From JAMWCX01 sp964352425 (GTDB taxonomy: Bacteria > Omnitrophota > Gorgyraeia > 2-01-FULL-45-10), in the NCBI GenBank assembly GCA_964352425.1, contig CAYGRZ010000022.1:1-25626 (forward strand): a stretch of DNA of 25,626 nt, written 5' to 3'. How positions within the stretch are numbered: the stretch's first letter is position 1; each line of letters starts with the position of its first letter. The notes beneath the pieces are model-generated. The model was not told the DNA's origin, did not search any database, and saw only the letters and a list, made by a program, of their open reading frames with translations. Positions 7,666-16,300 of the stretch are shown piece by piece. The translations under genes were made by a program, and so were the position numbers.

Positions 7666-8577
7666 CTAAAAATGCAAATACCCCTTAGCATTGAGGCGCC
7701 TCTTTTTCCCATTTTCCATAACTAAAATATATCCATCACTCTTCCCTGTGACCTCTCCTATCAGCGTGACCGGCGTCTTCATCCGCGCGAGCTCCGTCTT
7801 AAAGAAGCGCCTCGCCTCGGGCGCGCTCATCGTGAACAGAAGCTCAAAATCCTCTCCGTCTGAGAGCGCTTTCCCGAATGAATCCGCCTCATCCGATACC
7901 GGTATCAGGCTCTGGTGTATCCGTGCGCCGACGCCGCTGGCATCCAGTATCCGCCAGAGATCCAGAAGCAGTCCGTCGGTCACGTCTATCATCGCGCTCA
8001 ACTTGAATTTCTTTACAAGAGAGCGCGCCTCGTCCAGCCTCGGCATGAAGGTAAGGTGTTTTCCTTTAATGGAACCGCCGATAGCGCCGGTCACGAGAAT
8101 AAGGTCGCCCGGTTTCGCGCCGCAGCGCATCACGAGGTTCTTCCGCTCGACCTCACCGATCAATGAAACGTCGAGAGCTATCTTCTTCGAGCGGCATGTA
8201 TCGCCGCCGACCAGGTTGATGCCGAACGTATCGGCAAGCGCCCTCATGCCCTTGTAGATACCGTCCGCGTACGAGACGGGAAGCCCGGGATCGATCGCGC
8301 ACGAGACGAGCGCATATCTCGGCACGCCTCCCATCGCCGCGATGTCACTGATGTTGCGCCCCATCGCTTTCCATCCGATCTGGAACGGCGTCGCGCTCGC
8401 GCGCCTGAAATGGACATCCTCGATGAGCATATCGCAGGTATAGAGCAAATAGCTGCCGTGTTTCAACGCTATCACCGCCGTGTCGTCGCCGACGCCCTTG
8501 ATGACGGAACGGTCGAGCCGGATACCTTTTGCGAGCCGCCTGATAAGCCCCATCTCGCCGATGTCTCGTATCTTCAT
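7666..8577 (-). CDS. thiL: Thiamine-monophosphate kinase
   Basis: ThiL phosphorylates thiamine monophosphate with ATP to the active cofactor ThDP, which acetolactate synthase in this same window requires. The AIRS/PurM-like fold is recognisable from VGDDTAVI near the N-terminus, then MLIEDVHF, NISDIAAMGG, LVGGDTCRS, DVTDGLLLDL and DGEDFELLFT, which mark the Mg- and nucleotide-binding sites. The 303 aa length is slightly short of the usual 320-330 but all motifs are present. The ATG at 8577 comes 14 bp after the mtnA stop, and its upstream GAGGG is part of a heptamer repeat. No other thiamine genes are nearby. Confidence 0.94.
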   Translation of the reverse strand: MKIRDIGEMGLIRRLAKGIRLDRSVIKGVGDDTAVIALKHGSYLLYTCDMLIEDVHFRRASATPFQIGWKAMGRNISDIAAMGGVPRYALVSCAIDPGLPVSYADGIYKGMRALADTFGINLVGGDTCRSKKIALDVSLIGEVERKNLVMRCGAKPGDLILVTGAIGGSIKGKHLTFMPRLDEARSLVKKFKLSAMIDVTDGLLLDLWRILDASGVGARIHQSLIPVSDEADSFGKALSDGEDFELLFTMSAPEARRFFKTELARMKTPVTLIGEVTGKSDGYILVMENGKKRRLNAKGYLHF

Positions 8578-8610
8578 TTAGCCCTCAGCCCTCAGCTCTC
8601 AGCTCCCAGC
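8576..8610. repeat. Tandem heptamer array (GCTGAGG family), mtnA-thiL junction
   Basis: Read on the minus strand the units are GCTGGGA, GCTGAGA, GCTGAGG, GCTGAGG and GCTAAAT, five consecutive 7-nt units. The array encodes the last residues and the TGA stop of mtnA, provides a GAGGG that could act as the thiL ribosome-binding site, and runs into the thiL ATG. The same heptamer family occurs in frame inside cysS at 24836-24884. Confidence 0.85.
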
Positions 8611-9635
8611 CTTCTCAAGCTCTTCTCATATGGTTTTCTGAATATGCCTTTTTCTGTTACGATCCCCGCGATCAGCGCGTTCGGCGTCACGTCAAAGGCC
8701 GGGTTATAGACCTTCACGTTGCGCGGGGCGACCCGCACGCCCATCACGGTCCTGACCTCGTCACCGTCACGTTCCTCAATGGGGATGTCGCGGCCGGTCT
8801 TCAGGTTGAGATCGAATGTCGATACGGGCGCCACGACGTAGAACGGTACCCGGTGGTACTTCGCCAGGACCGCGACGCTGTAGGTGCCGATCTTGTTCGC
8901 CGTGTCGCCGTTGGAGGCGATCCTGTCGGCGCCGACGAAGACCTTGTCGATCCGGCCTTTCGCCATGAGGCTGGCCGCCATGTTGTCGCAGATGAGCGCC
9001 GCGTCGATGCCTTCGTGGATAAGTTCCCACGCCGTGAGCCGCGCGCCCTGCAGGAGCGGCCTCGTCTCGTCGGCGTAGACCCTGATGCGCTTGCCCTGCC
9101 GCTTCGCCTCAAAGAGCACGCCCAGCGCCGTGCCGTAATCCGCGGTCGCGAGCCCGCCGGCGTTGCAATGCGTGAGTATAGTATCCCCGGACTTCACGAG
9201 GCCGGCGCCGTAGCGCGCCATCGCCCGGCAGCTCTTCTTGTCCTCGTCGAGGATCGTGAGCGCCTCCTTCAGGAGCAGCCTCCTGACCGCGCGTACCGGC
9301 TTTAAACTGCTGGCCCCGGCGAGGCGCTCCATCCTCGCCAGCGCCCAGAAGAGGTTCACTGCCGTCGGCCGCGACGAGGCCAGGTACTTGATGTCACGCC
9401 GCAGGTCCTTCAGGAGACCGTCAAAATCCTTTGCCTTCGAATTGTTCGCGGCCAGCGCCACGCCGAGCGCTCCTGCTATCCCGATCGCCGGCGCGCCGCG
9501 TATCTCCAGCCGCTTGATCGCCTTCCAGAGGCGCTTCACATTGTTGCACTCGACGAACTTCATCCGCCGCGGCAGCAGCGTCTGGTCGATGTAGCGGACT
9601 TTATTCTTCTTCCATGTAATCGTTTCTACCGGCAT
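8592..9635 (-). CDS. mtnA: Methylthioribose-1-phosphate isomerase (MtnA family)
   Basis: MtnA converts 5-methylthioribose-1-phosphate to methylthioribulose-1-phosphate in methionine salvage. The eIF2B-like fold is clear: RGAPAIGIAGALG (46-58), the catalytic Cys157 in ILTHCNAGGLAT, CDNMAA (216-221) and Asp237 in VGADRIASNGDTANKIGTY. The 347 aa length is standard. The ATG at 9635 has AAAGGAG 5 bp upstream. No other salvage genes are in the window, so in this organism it may serve a partial 5'-methylthioadenosine or 5-deoxyribose disposal route (inference). The last residues and the stop codon come from a GCTGAGG heptamer array. The related ribose-1,5-bisphosphate isomerase is less likely given the MtnA-type motifs. 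Confidence 0.92.
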   Translation of the reverse strand: MPVETITWKKNKVRYIDQTLLPRRMKFVECNNVKRLWKAIKRLEIRGAPAIGIAGALGVALAANNSKAKDFDGLLKDLRRDIKYLASSRPTAVNLFWALARMERLAGASSLKPVRAVRRLLLKEALTILDEDKKSCRAMARYGAGLVKSGDTILTHCNAGGLATADYGTALGVLFEAKRQGKRIRVYADETRPLLQGARLTAWELIHEGIDAALICDNMAASLMAKGRIDKVFVGADRIASNGDTANKIGTYSVAVLAKYHRVPFYVVAPVSTFDLNLKTGRDIPIEERDGDEVRTVMGVRVAPRNVKVYNPAFDVTPNALIAGIVTEKGIFRKPYEKSLRRLGAES

Positions 9636-9654
9636 AGAATCTCCTTTAACCGAC

Positions 9655-9684
9655 TCGACCTCGCAGGTCGACCTACGAGGTCGA
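9655..9684. repeat. Palindromic element between DUF362 gene and mtnA
   Basis: A perfect 9-bp stem TCGACCTCG/CGAGGTCGA encloses a 12-nt loop that itself contains the perfect palindrome AGGTCGACCT (9665-9674). It fills most of the 61-bp gap and has no U-tract, so it looks like a dispersed palindromic repeat or mRNA hairpin and not a terminator. Confidence 0.65.
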
Positions 9685-9696
9685 CATGGTATTCTG

Positions 9697-10800
9697 TTAC
9701 CCCCACACCATCTTCGTCAGTATATTCCGCCTGATCGTGATCGCCTTGTACGGACAGACCTCCTGGCAGCACAGGCACCTGACGCACTTCCTGTAATCTA
9801 TCCTGCAGCGCTCTTTACTGATCATTATGGCGTCGATCGGGCACGTCTGTTCGCAGAGCTTGCACCTCGCACATATCGCTTCATCTATCCACGGCTTGAA
9901 CCTTATGAGTCCTGCAAGCGCGTTCACGACAGCGCGCGGGATGACCCTAAGCGGCGTCGTCTGCGGCAGCCTGAAGTCCCGCGAAATAAAACCGTCGATA
10001 TCGTCACCGGCGACCTCGATGCGCGCGAAGTCCGCCTCGCCCAGCCCCATCTCATACGCCTTCTTCGTGAGAAGTATGTCGAGAGACTTCAGGCCTATGA
10101 TCTTCGCGATTAGTGCGTCTATCGCGACGGCATCGGTCCCCGCCATGACGAGCTCCATCCGTTTCGGCTCGCCCCCCGCCGGCCCGTCGCCGTCCATGCC
10201 CACGATCCCGTCGACAACAGTCAGGTGCGGTTTCGCGATCGAGTGCACTTTCGCCAATATCCTGACAAAGTCCGCCTCTTTCGGCGCGCGCGAATGGGCC
10301 TCGGCCTTATACAGGCCGGTCACGATGCCGAATGTGTTCTTGAGCGCCGCTGTAAGGACCGTTATGCAATGCGTCTTCAGTTTCGGCACGGATATGAAAC
10401 GGTCGCAATCAAAGACCTGGCGCGCTATCGGGATGCCGTCGATGAACTTTGGCGTGTCGAATTTCACCAGCTCGACGCCCTCCTCCTTCGCGATCCGCTT
10501 CATTCCCGATGTATCGAATATCTCTTCGATATTCTTGCCATAACCGCCGGGCGCGTCGCCTATCTTCGGCGTCCCGCCCGAGCGCTTGACGAGCCGCACC
10601 ACCGCCCGCACAACCTCCGGATGAGTATCGACGGCATCCTCCGGCGGCCGCGCGGATAAGAGATTTGGCTTGACCAGCACCGTCATCCCCGGCTTGACGA
10701 ACTGCCCGATCCCGCCGAGAAGATCGATCGCTCTTCCGACAGCGCCGAAGACATTGTCGGGGTCGTAATCCGCGCACCGCGCCAGCGCTACTCTTGCCAT
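9697..10800 (-). CDS. DUF362 domain protein with C-terminal 2[4Fe-4S] ferredoxin domain
   Basis: The N-terminal ~290 residues match the DUF362 family as I know it: TVLVKPNLLSARPPEDA near residue 40, then GDAPGGYGK, SVPKLKTHCITVLTAALKN and VVDGIVGMDGDGP. The C-terminus carries two ferredoxin motifs: CARCKLCEQTCP (Cys310, 313, 316, 320) and CVRCLCCQEVCP (Cys339, 342, 345, 349). It should bind two [4Fe-4S] clusters and act in electron transfer, but substrate and partner are unknown for the family. There is no signal peptide, so it is probably cytoplasmic. The start ATG at 10800 follows the CPBP stop by 1 bp, so the two are tightly coupled. Length is 367 aa. Confidence 0.88.
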   Translation of the reverse strand: MARVALARCADYDPDNVFGAVGRAIDLLGGIGQFVKPGMTVLVKPNLLSARPPEDAVDTHPEVVRAVVRLVKRSGGTPKIGDAPGGYGKNIEEIFDTSGMKRIAKEEGVELVKFDTPKFIDGIPIARQVFDCDRFISVPKLKTHCITVLTAALKNTFGIVTGLYKAEAHSRAPKEADFVRILAKVHSIAKPHLTVVDGIVGMDGDGPAGGEPKRMELVMAGTDAVAIDALIAKIIGLKSLDILLTKKAYEMGLGEADFARIEVAGDDIDGFISRDFRLPQTTPLRVIPRAVVNALAGLIRFKPWIDEAICARCKLCEQTCPIDAIMISKERCRIDYRKCVRCLCCQEVCPYKAITIRRNILTKMVWG

Positions 10801-10801
10801 C

Positions 10802-11842
10802 CTAATAGATCCCGATCTGCTTCACCAGAAATACCATGCCCACCATGCTCAGGTTGTGGATCATATGCACCGTGATCGACGAGACGAGCGAGCCCGTCTT
10901 CTCATACAGGTACGCCAGGACCACGCCGAGCGCCAGGATGGGGAAAAATCCGACCGCATGCGCGTGGAGGCCCGCGAAGGTCGCCGCGCTTATGAGGGCC
11001 GCCCAGAAGATGCCGACATGTTTCCTGCAGGCATTGTACATGAATCCCCTGAAGAAGAGCTCTTCGATGACCGGGCCGGCTATCGCCGCGAAGAGGCTCG
11101 TGTAGACCAGGAGCGGCGTGCTCGTCTCCTTCAGGAAAAGTTCCACCACGGCCTGCTTCTCGGGCACATATTTGAATATGCCCAACAGGAACGCGATGAC
11201 GACGAGGATGCCGACGAGCACCGGCACCACGGCGACATAGCCCACGATGCCATAAAACACGTTTTTAGAGAAGTCCTTGAGAGTCAACCCCAGCGTGACG
11301 AGCTTCTGCCTGTACTGCCCGACCGTGTAGTACAGCACGAGGATGACGGTCACGCTGTCGAGTATCGAGGAATTCAGTATCATCCTGAAATTATCATCTT
11401 TCACGACAGGAAAGATCCGCGACAGGAACGCCTCGATAAGGAGCAGGCAGTATCCGAAGAAGAGAAAGAGGATAGCGACCCTGCAGACGTCCCATATGCC
11501 CCATGGTACCGCGCCGGGAACATACGTGCTGATCGACAGCCTCTTGCCCGCCATCCGCGAACCGACGAGCATCGTGTCCACGACGATCCCCAGAAGCACG
11601 ACGAGGATGAATAAGAGCGACGCCATGCCTAATACGAAAGCGAGGTTCTTATCCTTCGCGATCAGCGACTCGACCTTGGCCTGCTGCTGAAGCAGGTCCG
11701 CCTGGGTCTGTTTCGCGGCGGCGGGCCTGGCCTTCTGCCTTCCTGCCGGCGGCATCAGGATAAGGACCGTCATTACCACTACAAATATCAGGAGAAGGAT
11801 GGACAGCCGCTCTTTGCGCATAAAAGAAAGGACCTTGCTCAT
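10802..11842 (-). CDS. CPBP family intramembrane metalloprotease
   Basis: This is a polytopic membrane protein of the CPBP (Abi/CAAX-like) family. Family motifs are EE-x3-R in GPVIEELFFRGF (Glu260, Glu261), FAGLHAH (His293) and HMIHN (His326/329), which form the putative metal site in the last third. Before that there is an N-terminal membrane helix (about 12-30), a polar Gln/Ala-rich linker (about 35-60) and several more hydrophobic segments. Length is 346 aa. I start at MSKVLSF (11842), whose ATG overlaps the TatD-fusion stop by 4 bp; the longer ORF upstream is shadow. Substrate is unknown. In other bacteria such proteins process prenylated or signal peptides or give self-immunity, but nothing here selects among these. 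Confidence 0.9.
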   Translation of the reverse strand: MSKVLSFMRKERLSILLLIFVVVMTVLILMPPAGRQKARPAAAKQTQADLLQQQAKVESLIAKDKNLAFVLGMASLLFILVVLLGIVVDTMLVGSRMAGKRLSISTYVPGAVPWGIWDVCRVAILFLFFGYCLLLIEAFLSRIFPVVKDDNFRMILNSSILDSVTVILVLYYTVGQYRQKLVTLGLTLKDFSKNVFYGIVGYVAVVPVLVGILVVIAFLLGIFKYVPEKQAVVELFLKETSTPLLVYTSLFAAIAGPVIEELFFRGFMYNACRKHVGIFWAALISAATFAGLHAHAVGFFPILALGVVLAYLYEKTGSLVSSITVHMIHNLSMVGMVFLVKQIGIY

Positions 11843-13206
11843 CCGACGACCCCCAGCGCACGCGGCCTGAAGGCGGCTCCCAGCGACCGCCCGATCTCGG
11901 CGCATTTCTGCATGTCTACTCCGGGCAGGTCGAGGCATGTTACCTCGACCTCGATACCGCGCCCGACGCAATCCCTGATGAATGCCTTTATCGCCTCATA
12001 CGCGTTCGGGAACTGCGGCTTGCAGAATTTATCGTAAATCTCATTAGTATCCGCGTTCAGGCTCACCGATACCCTGTCGACGAGACCCGACAGCTCTTTC
12101 GCTATCGTGCGGCCGTTTATCAGATCACCGTGGCCGTTCGTCACCATGCGCACCTTCGCGCCATTCTTTTTCAGCTGGGCCGCGACAGCCTTCACCACAT
12201 CGAGCCTCAACGTCGGCTCTCCATAACCGCAGAAGACTATCTCTTTATATCTCTTCGGGTCACCGACCGCCTTGACCAGCTCTCCGGCAGATGGTTCTGT
12301 ATCGAGCCTCAGGTTATGCCCTTTCACGAATGATGTCTGATTCCTTATGCAGAAGCCGCAGGCATTTGTGCAGCGGTTGGTGATGTTGAGATACAGCGAG
12401 TCGCGTATTTCATATGCGATCGTCGACGATTCGCCCATGTTGAGCCGGAAGAGCCTGTTGGCATTATGTGTAGTGATCCTCGCGATGTCTTCCTTCGAAA
12501 GACTTAAGATCTTCGACCATTCCTCGACCAGATACGTAAGATGAGCAGGCTCGTTCCGCTGGCCGCGCAAGGCCTGCGGCGCAAGATACGGTGCGTCCGT
12601 TTCGAGGAGGAGTCGTTCGACCGGCATCGCCGTCGCGACCTCCCGCAGGGTATCGGCCTTCTTGAAGGTGACATTGCAGGTAAATGACACGTAGAGGCCG
12701 AGATCGAGGCATTGCTTGAGGAAGCCGGCATCGCCGGAAAAACAATGCATGACTCCCCGGACGCCCTGCTTTCCGGCTGCGGACCTCAGGATCGACAGCA
12801 TGTCATCGTCGGCCTCCCTGCCGTGCAGTACGAGCGGCAGGTCCAGGTCAAGCGCGAGGCGGATAAATTTCTTGAACGCGGAGATCTGATCTTCTTTCGG
12901 GGAGAGGTTCCGGTAATAGTCGAGGCCGACCTCGCCTATGGCAACGACCCGGGGCTCTTTGGCAAGTGACCTGAATTCTTCTATGACTTTATCGGTGACA
13001 GTTTTGGCATCATGCGGGTGGACGCCGAGCGTTGCATAGACCATCTCATACTTTTTGGCGAGTTCAACCGAACGGCGGGTGCCTTCGATGGAACTTCCGA
13101 TATTGATGATCTTTGTTACACCGGCTCGCAGGGCTCTATCTATGACGCTGTCCCGATCGGTGTCAAAGTCTTTGAAGTCGAGATGGCAGTGGGTATCTAT
13201 AAGCAT
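11839..13206 (-). CDS. TatD family hydrolase fused to a radical SAM domain
   Basis: Residues 1-258 form a complete TatD metal-dependent nuclease: His6 and His8 in DTHCHLD, Glu92 in IGEVGLDYYR, His128 in LVLHGRE, His154 in VMHCFSGD and Asp204 in LETDAPYLAP. Residues 265-455 are a radical SAM domain starting DSLYLNITNRCT with the cluster motif CTNACGFC (Cys279, 283, 286) and GYGEPTLR near 327-334. This second part resembles the TatD-associated radical SAM family that is often encoded next to tatD. Here the two are one polypeptide of 455 aa. The reading frame is intact across the junction. The ATG at 13206 has AAGAGA 8 bp upstream and a promoter about 30 bp further. It is first gene of its unit. 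Substrate of the radical SAM part is unknown. Confidence 0.93.
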   Translation of the reverse strand: MLIDTHCHLDFKDFDTDRDSVIDRALRAGVTKIINIGSSIEGTRRSVELAKKYEMVYATLGVHPHDAKTVTDKVIEEFRSLAKEPRVVAIGEVGLDYYRNLSPKEDQISAFKKFIRLALDLDLPLVLHGREADDDMLSILRSAAGKQGVRGVMHCFSGDAGFLKQCLDLGLYVSFTCNVTFKKADTLREVATAMPVERLLLETDAPYLAPQALRGQRNEPAHLTYLVEEWSKILSLSKEDIARITTHNANRLFRLNMGESSTIAYEIRDSLYLNITNRCTNACGFCIRNQTSFVKGHNLRLDTEPSAGELVKAVGDPKRYKEIVFCGYGEPTLRLDVVKAVAAQLKKNGAKVRMVTNGHGDLINGRTIAKELSGLVDRVSVSLNADTNEIYDKFCKPQFPNAYEAIKAFIRDCVGRGIEVEVTCLDLPGVDMQKCAEIGRSLGAAFRPRALGVVG

Positions 13207-13237
13207 TCTAACATTCTCTTATTGTATTAACATGAGA

Positions 13238-13266
13238 ATATTAGCATAAATAATATATAAAAACAA
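13238..13266 (-). promoter_or_regulatory. Probable promoter of the tatD-to-alr unit
   Basis: On the minus strand TTGTTT (13261-13266) is followed by 17 bp and TAATAT (13238-13243). The bases TGC just before TAATAT make an extended -10. The -35 overlaps the T-tract of the preceding terminator. The predicted start near 13231 gives a leader of about 25 nt. The -35 is weak, so the extended -10 would have to carry the promoter. Confidence 0.55.
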
Positions 13267-13289
13267 GCAGGGCGGAGATTACCCCGCCC
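13255..13289 (-). terminator. Rho-independent terminator after the 1,883-aa gene
   Basis: In the minus-strand RNA an 8-bp stem (GGGCGGGG with CUCCGCCC, one G-U pair) closes a 4-nt loop UAAU at 13270-13289. It is followed by TGCTTGTTTTTATAT. It lies after the heptamer array and before the tatD promoter, separating two transcription units. Confidence 0.8.
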
Positions 13290-13302
13290 CACCCATCATT
13301 AC

Positions 13303-13351
13303 ACGCCATGCGCCATGCGCCATGCGCTATGCGCTACGCGCCATGCGCTAT
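13303..13351. repeat. Seven tandem 7-nt units (GCGCCAT)
   Basis: The consecutive plus-strand units are ACGCCAT, GCGCCAT, GCGCCAT, GCGCTAT, GCGCTAC, GCGCCAT and GCGCTAT, exactly 49 bp. They lie directly after the stop codon of the 1,883-residue protein and before its terminator. The array is untranslated on the minus strand. Confidence 0.9.
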
Positions 13352-13352
13352 A

Positions 13353-16300
13353 TTACGCCGATATCAATGCTGTTGCCACATTATCATAATCGGCTTTCGT
13401 GTCATAAGCCTGTACAGGTCTGTATGCCAGGATGCCCAAGATGAGCTTCGTTACGTCGCCATTCACAATAGCGTTGATATAATCGTCTACTGCGATGCCG
13501 CCAGCCAGGTTAAAGTGTGACCGCAGGTAGAAGCTGAGGACCCTGTATATCGATGAATCCCTGGGCATGTCCTTATCGATACGCCTCGCCAGCAGCATCA
13601 TCACATACGTATCGAGTTGAAAACTCATCCTGTAGCTATCATTAGTGTGTTTGGCCTTCAAAAGCTCCACCGCATTTACCCTGATGAACCTGATGCCCGC
13701 CTTCTTCAGTCTTTCCAGCTCCTCCTGCGGGACATCGTCCGGCACGAGCGCGATGGTACGATTTTCGATGCCTCTCGCCTTCGCCTTCTCAAGCACATTA
13801 TCGATGAATTTCCTGAATGTCACGCCGCTCACGCTGTTGAGGTCGAACCTGTCGCCGTATTTCTCCTGATGGGACTTAAATTCTTCATTATTCTTATAGA
13901 ATTCTGATGTGACGAGCAGCGTATAGCGCTCCGACGGGTGCGTCGGTATCATGAGGCCGGCAGCCGAAGCGCTCGCAGCTATTTCGGCGATCTCATTCTT
14001 ACCGCCCTGCGGGGCAGGATTGGGATAGCCCAACATGTCGGCAAGGTTATCGGGGTCATAGAGTTCCGTCTCGCGCGACACGGCCTTTACCGTTTTTAAC
14101 GCATGTATATACGCCTCGCGGCTGATATACCCCTTCTTATAAAGTTCATTTGATATTATGACCTTCCTCTGCAGATCTGCCTCTTCGTTGCTGAATCCGG
14201 ACATGCTGCGCCTGGCGGCATCGACGTATATTTGCAGTACGCCGTCTCTTACCGACGAGAATTCATCCCTTCCCTTAGATGAAAAGTAATATATGTGCCC
14301 GGTGCTTGCGACATCTTCGATCAGAAGCAACGCATCGCGCAGTTTTGCAAGGTCGCGCGCCACCGTCGAGTCGGAGATGTCCGGCTCGAACCCGAGCCAC
14401 GAATACTTTTTATCTTTAGCGACTTGCTTGTACGCGTTCTTATAATCTTCGCGGTTGAACGGGCCCTTCGCCATAAGGTCCGAGAGCGCGATCACCGTTC
14501 TCGCGTCCACCTGATTCTTACCGACTTTCGAAGTAAAGATTCCATTGCGCTCCCCTTTAAAGAACCCTCTCGCCTTATCCTCAGCCGACACAGTCTTTGC
14601 GGTATTCTCGCTCAGCCGCCCGGTCTTGGGGTCGCGCACCGCCATACCGCTTACGATAGCGTCATAGACACGCGGCCCGCCGTTTCTCTCCGGTATGAAC
14701 ACCACTGCAGGGCGCGCGCTCGCCGGCTCTTCGATGACATAATTGCCATCCCCGAACTCCGTCACCCTGAAATCATCGCTATGCGCGACGACCTCGGATT
14801 CTTTTTGTTTGGTCGCTGCGGCGTATTTCCTGAGAATTTCCTCTTTCCGTGCGCCTTCCATAGAGATTATCTCGTCGCCAAGTGCCCTGCTGGCCGGCCG
14901 CTCAAACGTGCCGACGAGATTATCCTTCAGTTCGTTATACTCCCTCTTCTTGCGCTCTATTGCAGGCACGCCCAATTTCGGATTCACTTCAAACAGCAGC
15001 TGCCGTGACGAGGCCGGTCTCAGTATTCCGTCTTTGTTAAGGATCCGGAGATCTCTGTTAGCTGTCGACCTCGATATTTTTTGGTCGAATTTAAGCACTG
15101 TATGCGTATCCGCAACCTTCTTGTATTCCGCAATGTATGCGCTGAGATCGAAAGGCTTCTTGTGCAGAGCTTCCGACAACGCAATAACCATAAGCGCGTC
15201 CTCTGAATTCTTCCCCGGACGCCGGGCGTACCTGCCGTTACCGGTCCGCGGCTGCGGCGGCTGCTCGACATTGCCGTCCTGCAGCACTATGCCTTTGGCC
15301 GCGTCCAGGAAAACATCCTCGAGGCCGTTGAGCCTGGATGCGATGCTTTCTCCGGCCAGGTCCTTGACCGATCCGTAGAATTCTTTCCAGGAGTTGGAGA
15401 TCCTTTCGCGGTTCAGGAACTCCTGCTCGATGATCCATTTCGCGCCCGGGCTGAATGTCGCATCGTTGTCAGTCATGAGGATCGCGAGCGCGTAGCGAAA
15501 CGCGTTCATGTGCTCAGCGGGGTGCTCGCCATGCAGATAACGCCGGCTGCGGTAATAATCGAGGAGCGCCGAGCCCCACGACATATCTTTCGTCAGCTCC
15601 CCGGCCTTCTTCAGGTATTCTTCCACGAGTCCCTTCTGGACCGCGCCGCCGCGGTAGTATTCCAGGCCGCTGGCCAGCAGCGCGTTCAACTCGGCCTTCT
15701 CTTCAAATTCGTCCACATACGCGTAATCGGCGACATCATTCAGCGTATACGGTGAGGCATACACCTTGATCTGGATCTCCCTGCCATACAATCCGTGACC
15801 CAGCTCTTGAGCGACCCAGTTGGTAAACTCGGCCTTCTCTGCGGCCGTCAAATTCAGTTCGGCGGCGACGCTGGCTATCTTTTTATGCGTCACATCCACC
15901 ATCTCGTCCCGCCTGACTGCCGATCCGCTGTCGCGCGGGTTGGCATCTGTAGTGCCGAGCGCCGGCGCCGGTTGCCATATCGGTGTCTCATCGGCGTAGT
16001 TACGCAAGCCGCTCACAAAAGCACCCATCCCTGCCTTCGCCTTGGCCAGCCTATCAGAGGCTGGCTGTGCCGCGATCGTCGCGGCGTTGATCTCACGCAT
16101 TCTCTCCATGAGCGCATTCTTTGCCGCGAGAAGCGCTTGATAGTGCTCCGTCCGGCCGGACTCGGACATTTTATACGCCGTCTTTCGCGCCTTCGCGTAC
16201 ATTTCCCGCAGATACCGGTGATCGTATACTGCGACCAATGCCCCTTTCAGGTCATCGATCGTTTTCTCTTTGTCCGCTATTCCGGACATGATAGCCGCGA

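Noticed and set aside
11843..11971. 43-residue N-terminal extension of the CPBP protein
   Set aside because: It lies within the TatD-radical SAM coding sequence in another frame, is Arg-rich and not hydrophobic, and the ATGA overlap at 11839-11842 gives a better start.
13303..13351. CRISPR array
   Set aside because: Seven-nt units without spacers; repeats and spacers of CRISPR size (about 24-37 nt repeats) are absent, and no cas genes are present. The other repeat arrays fail for the same reason.
13308..13520. Plus-strand ORF starting with MRHAPCAMRYAPCAI
   Set aside because: Its start is the chance translation of the 7-nt GCGCCAT array, and the rest is antisense to the 1,883-aa gene.
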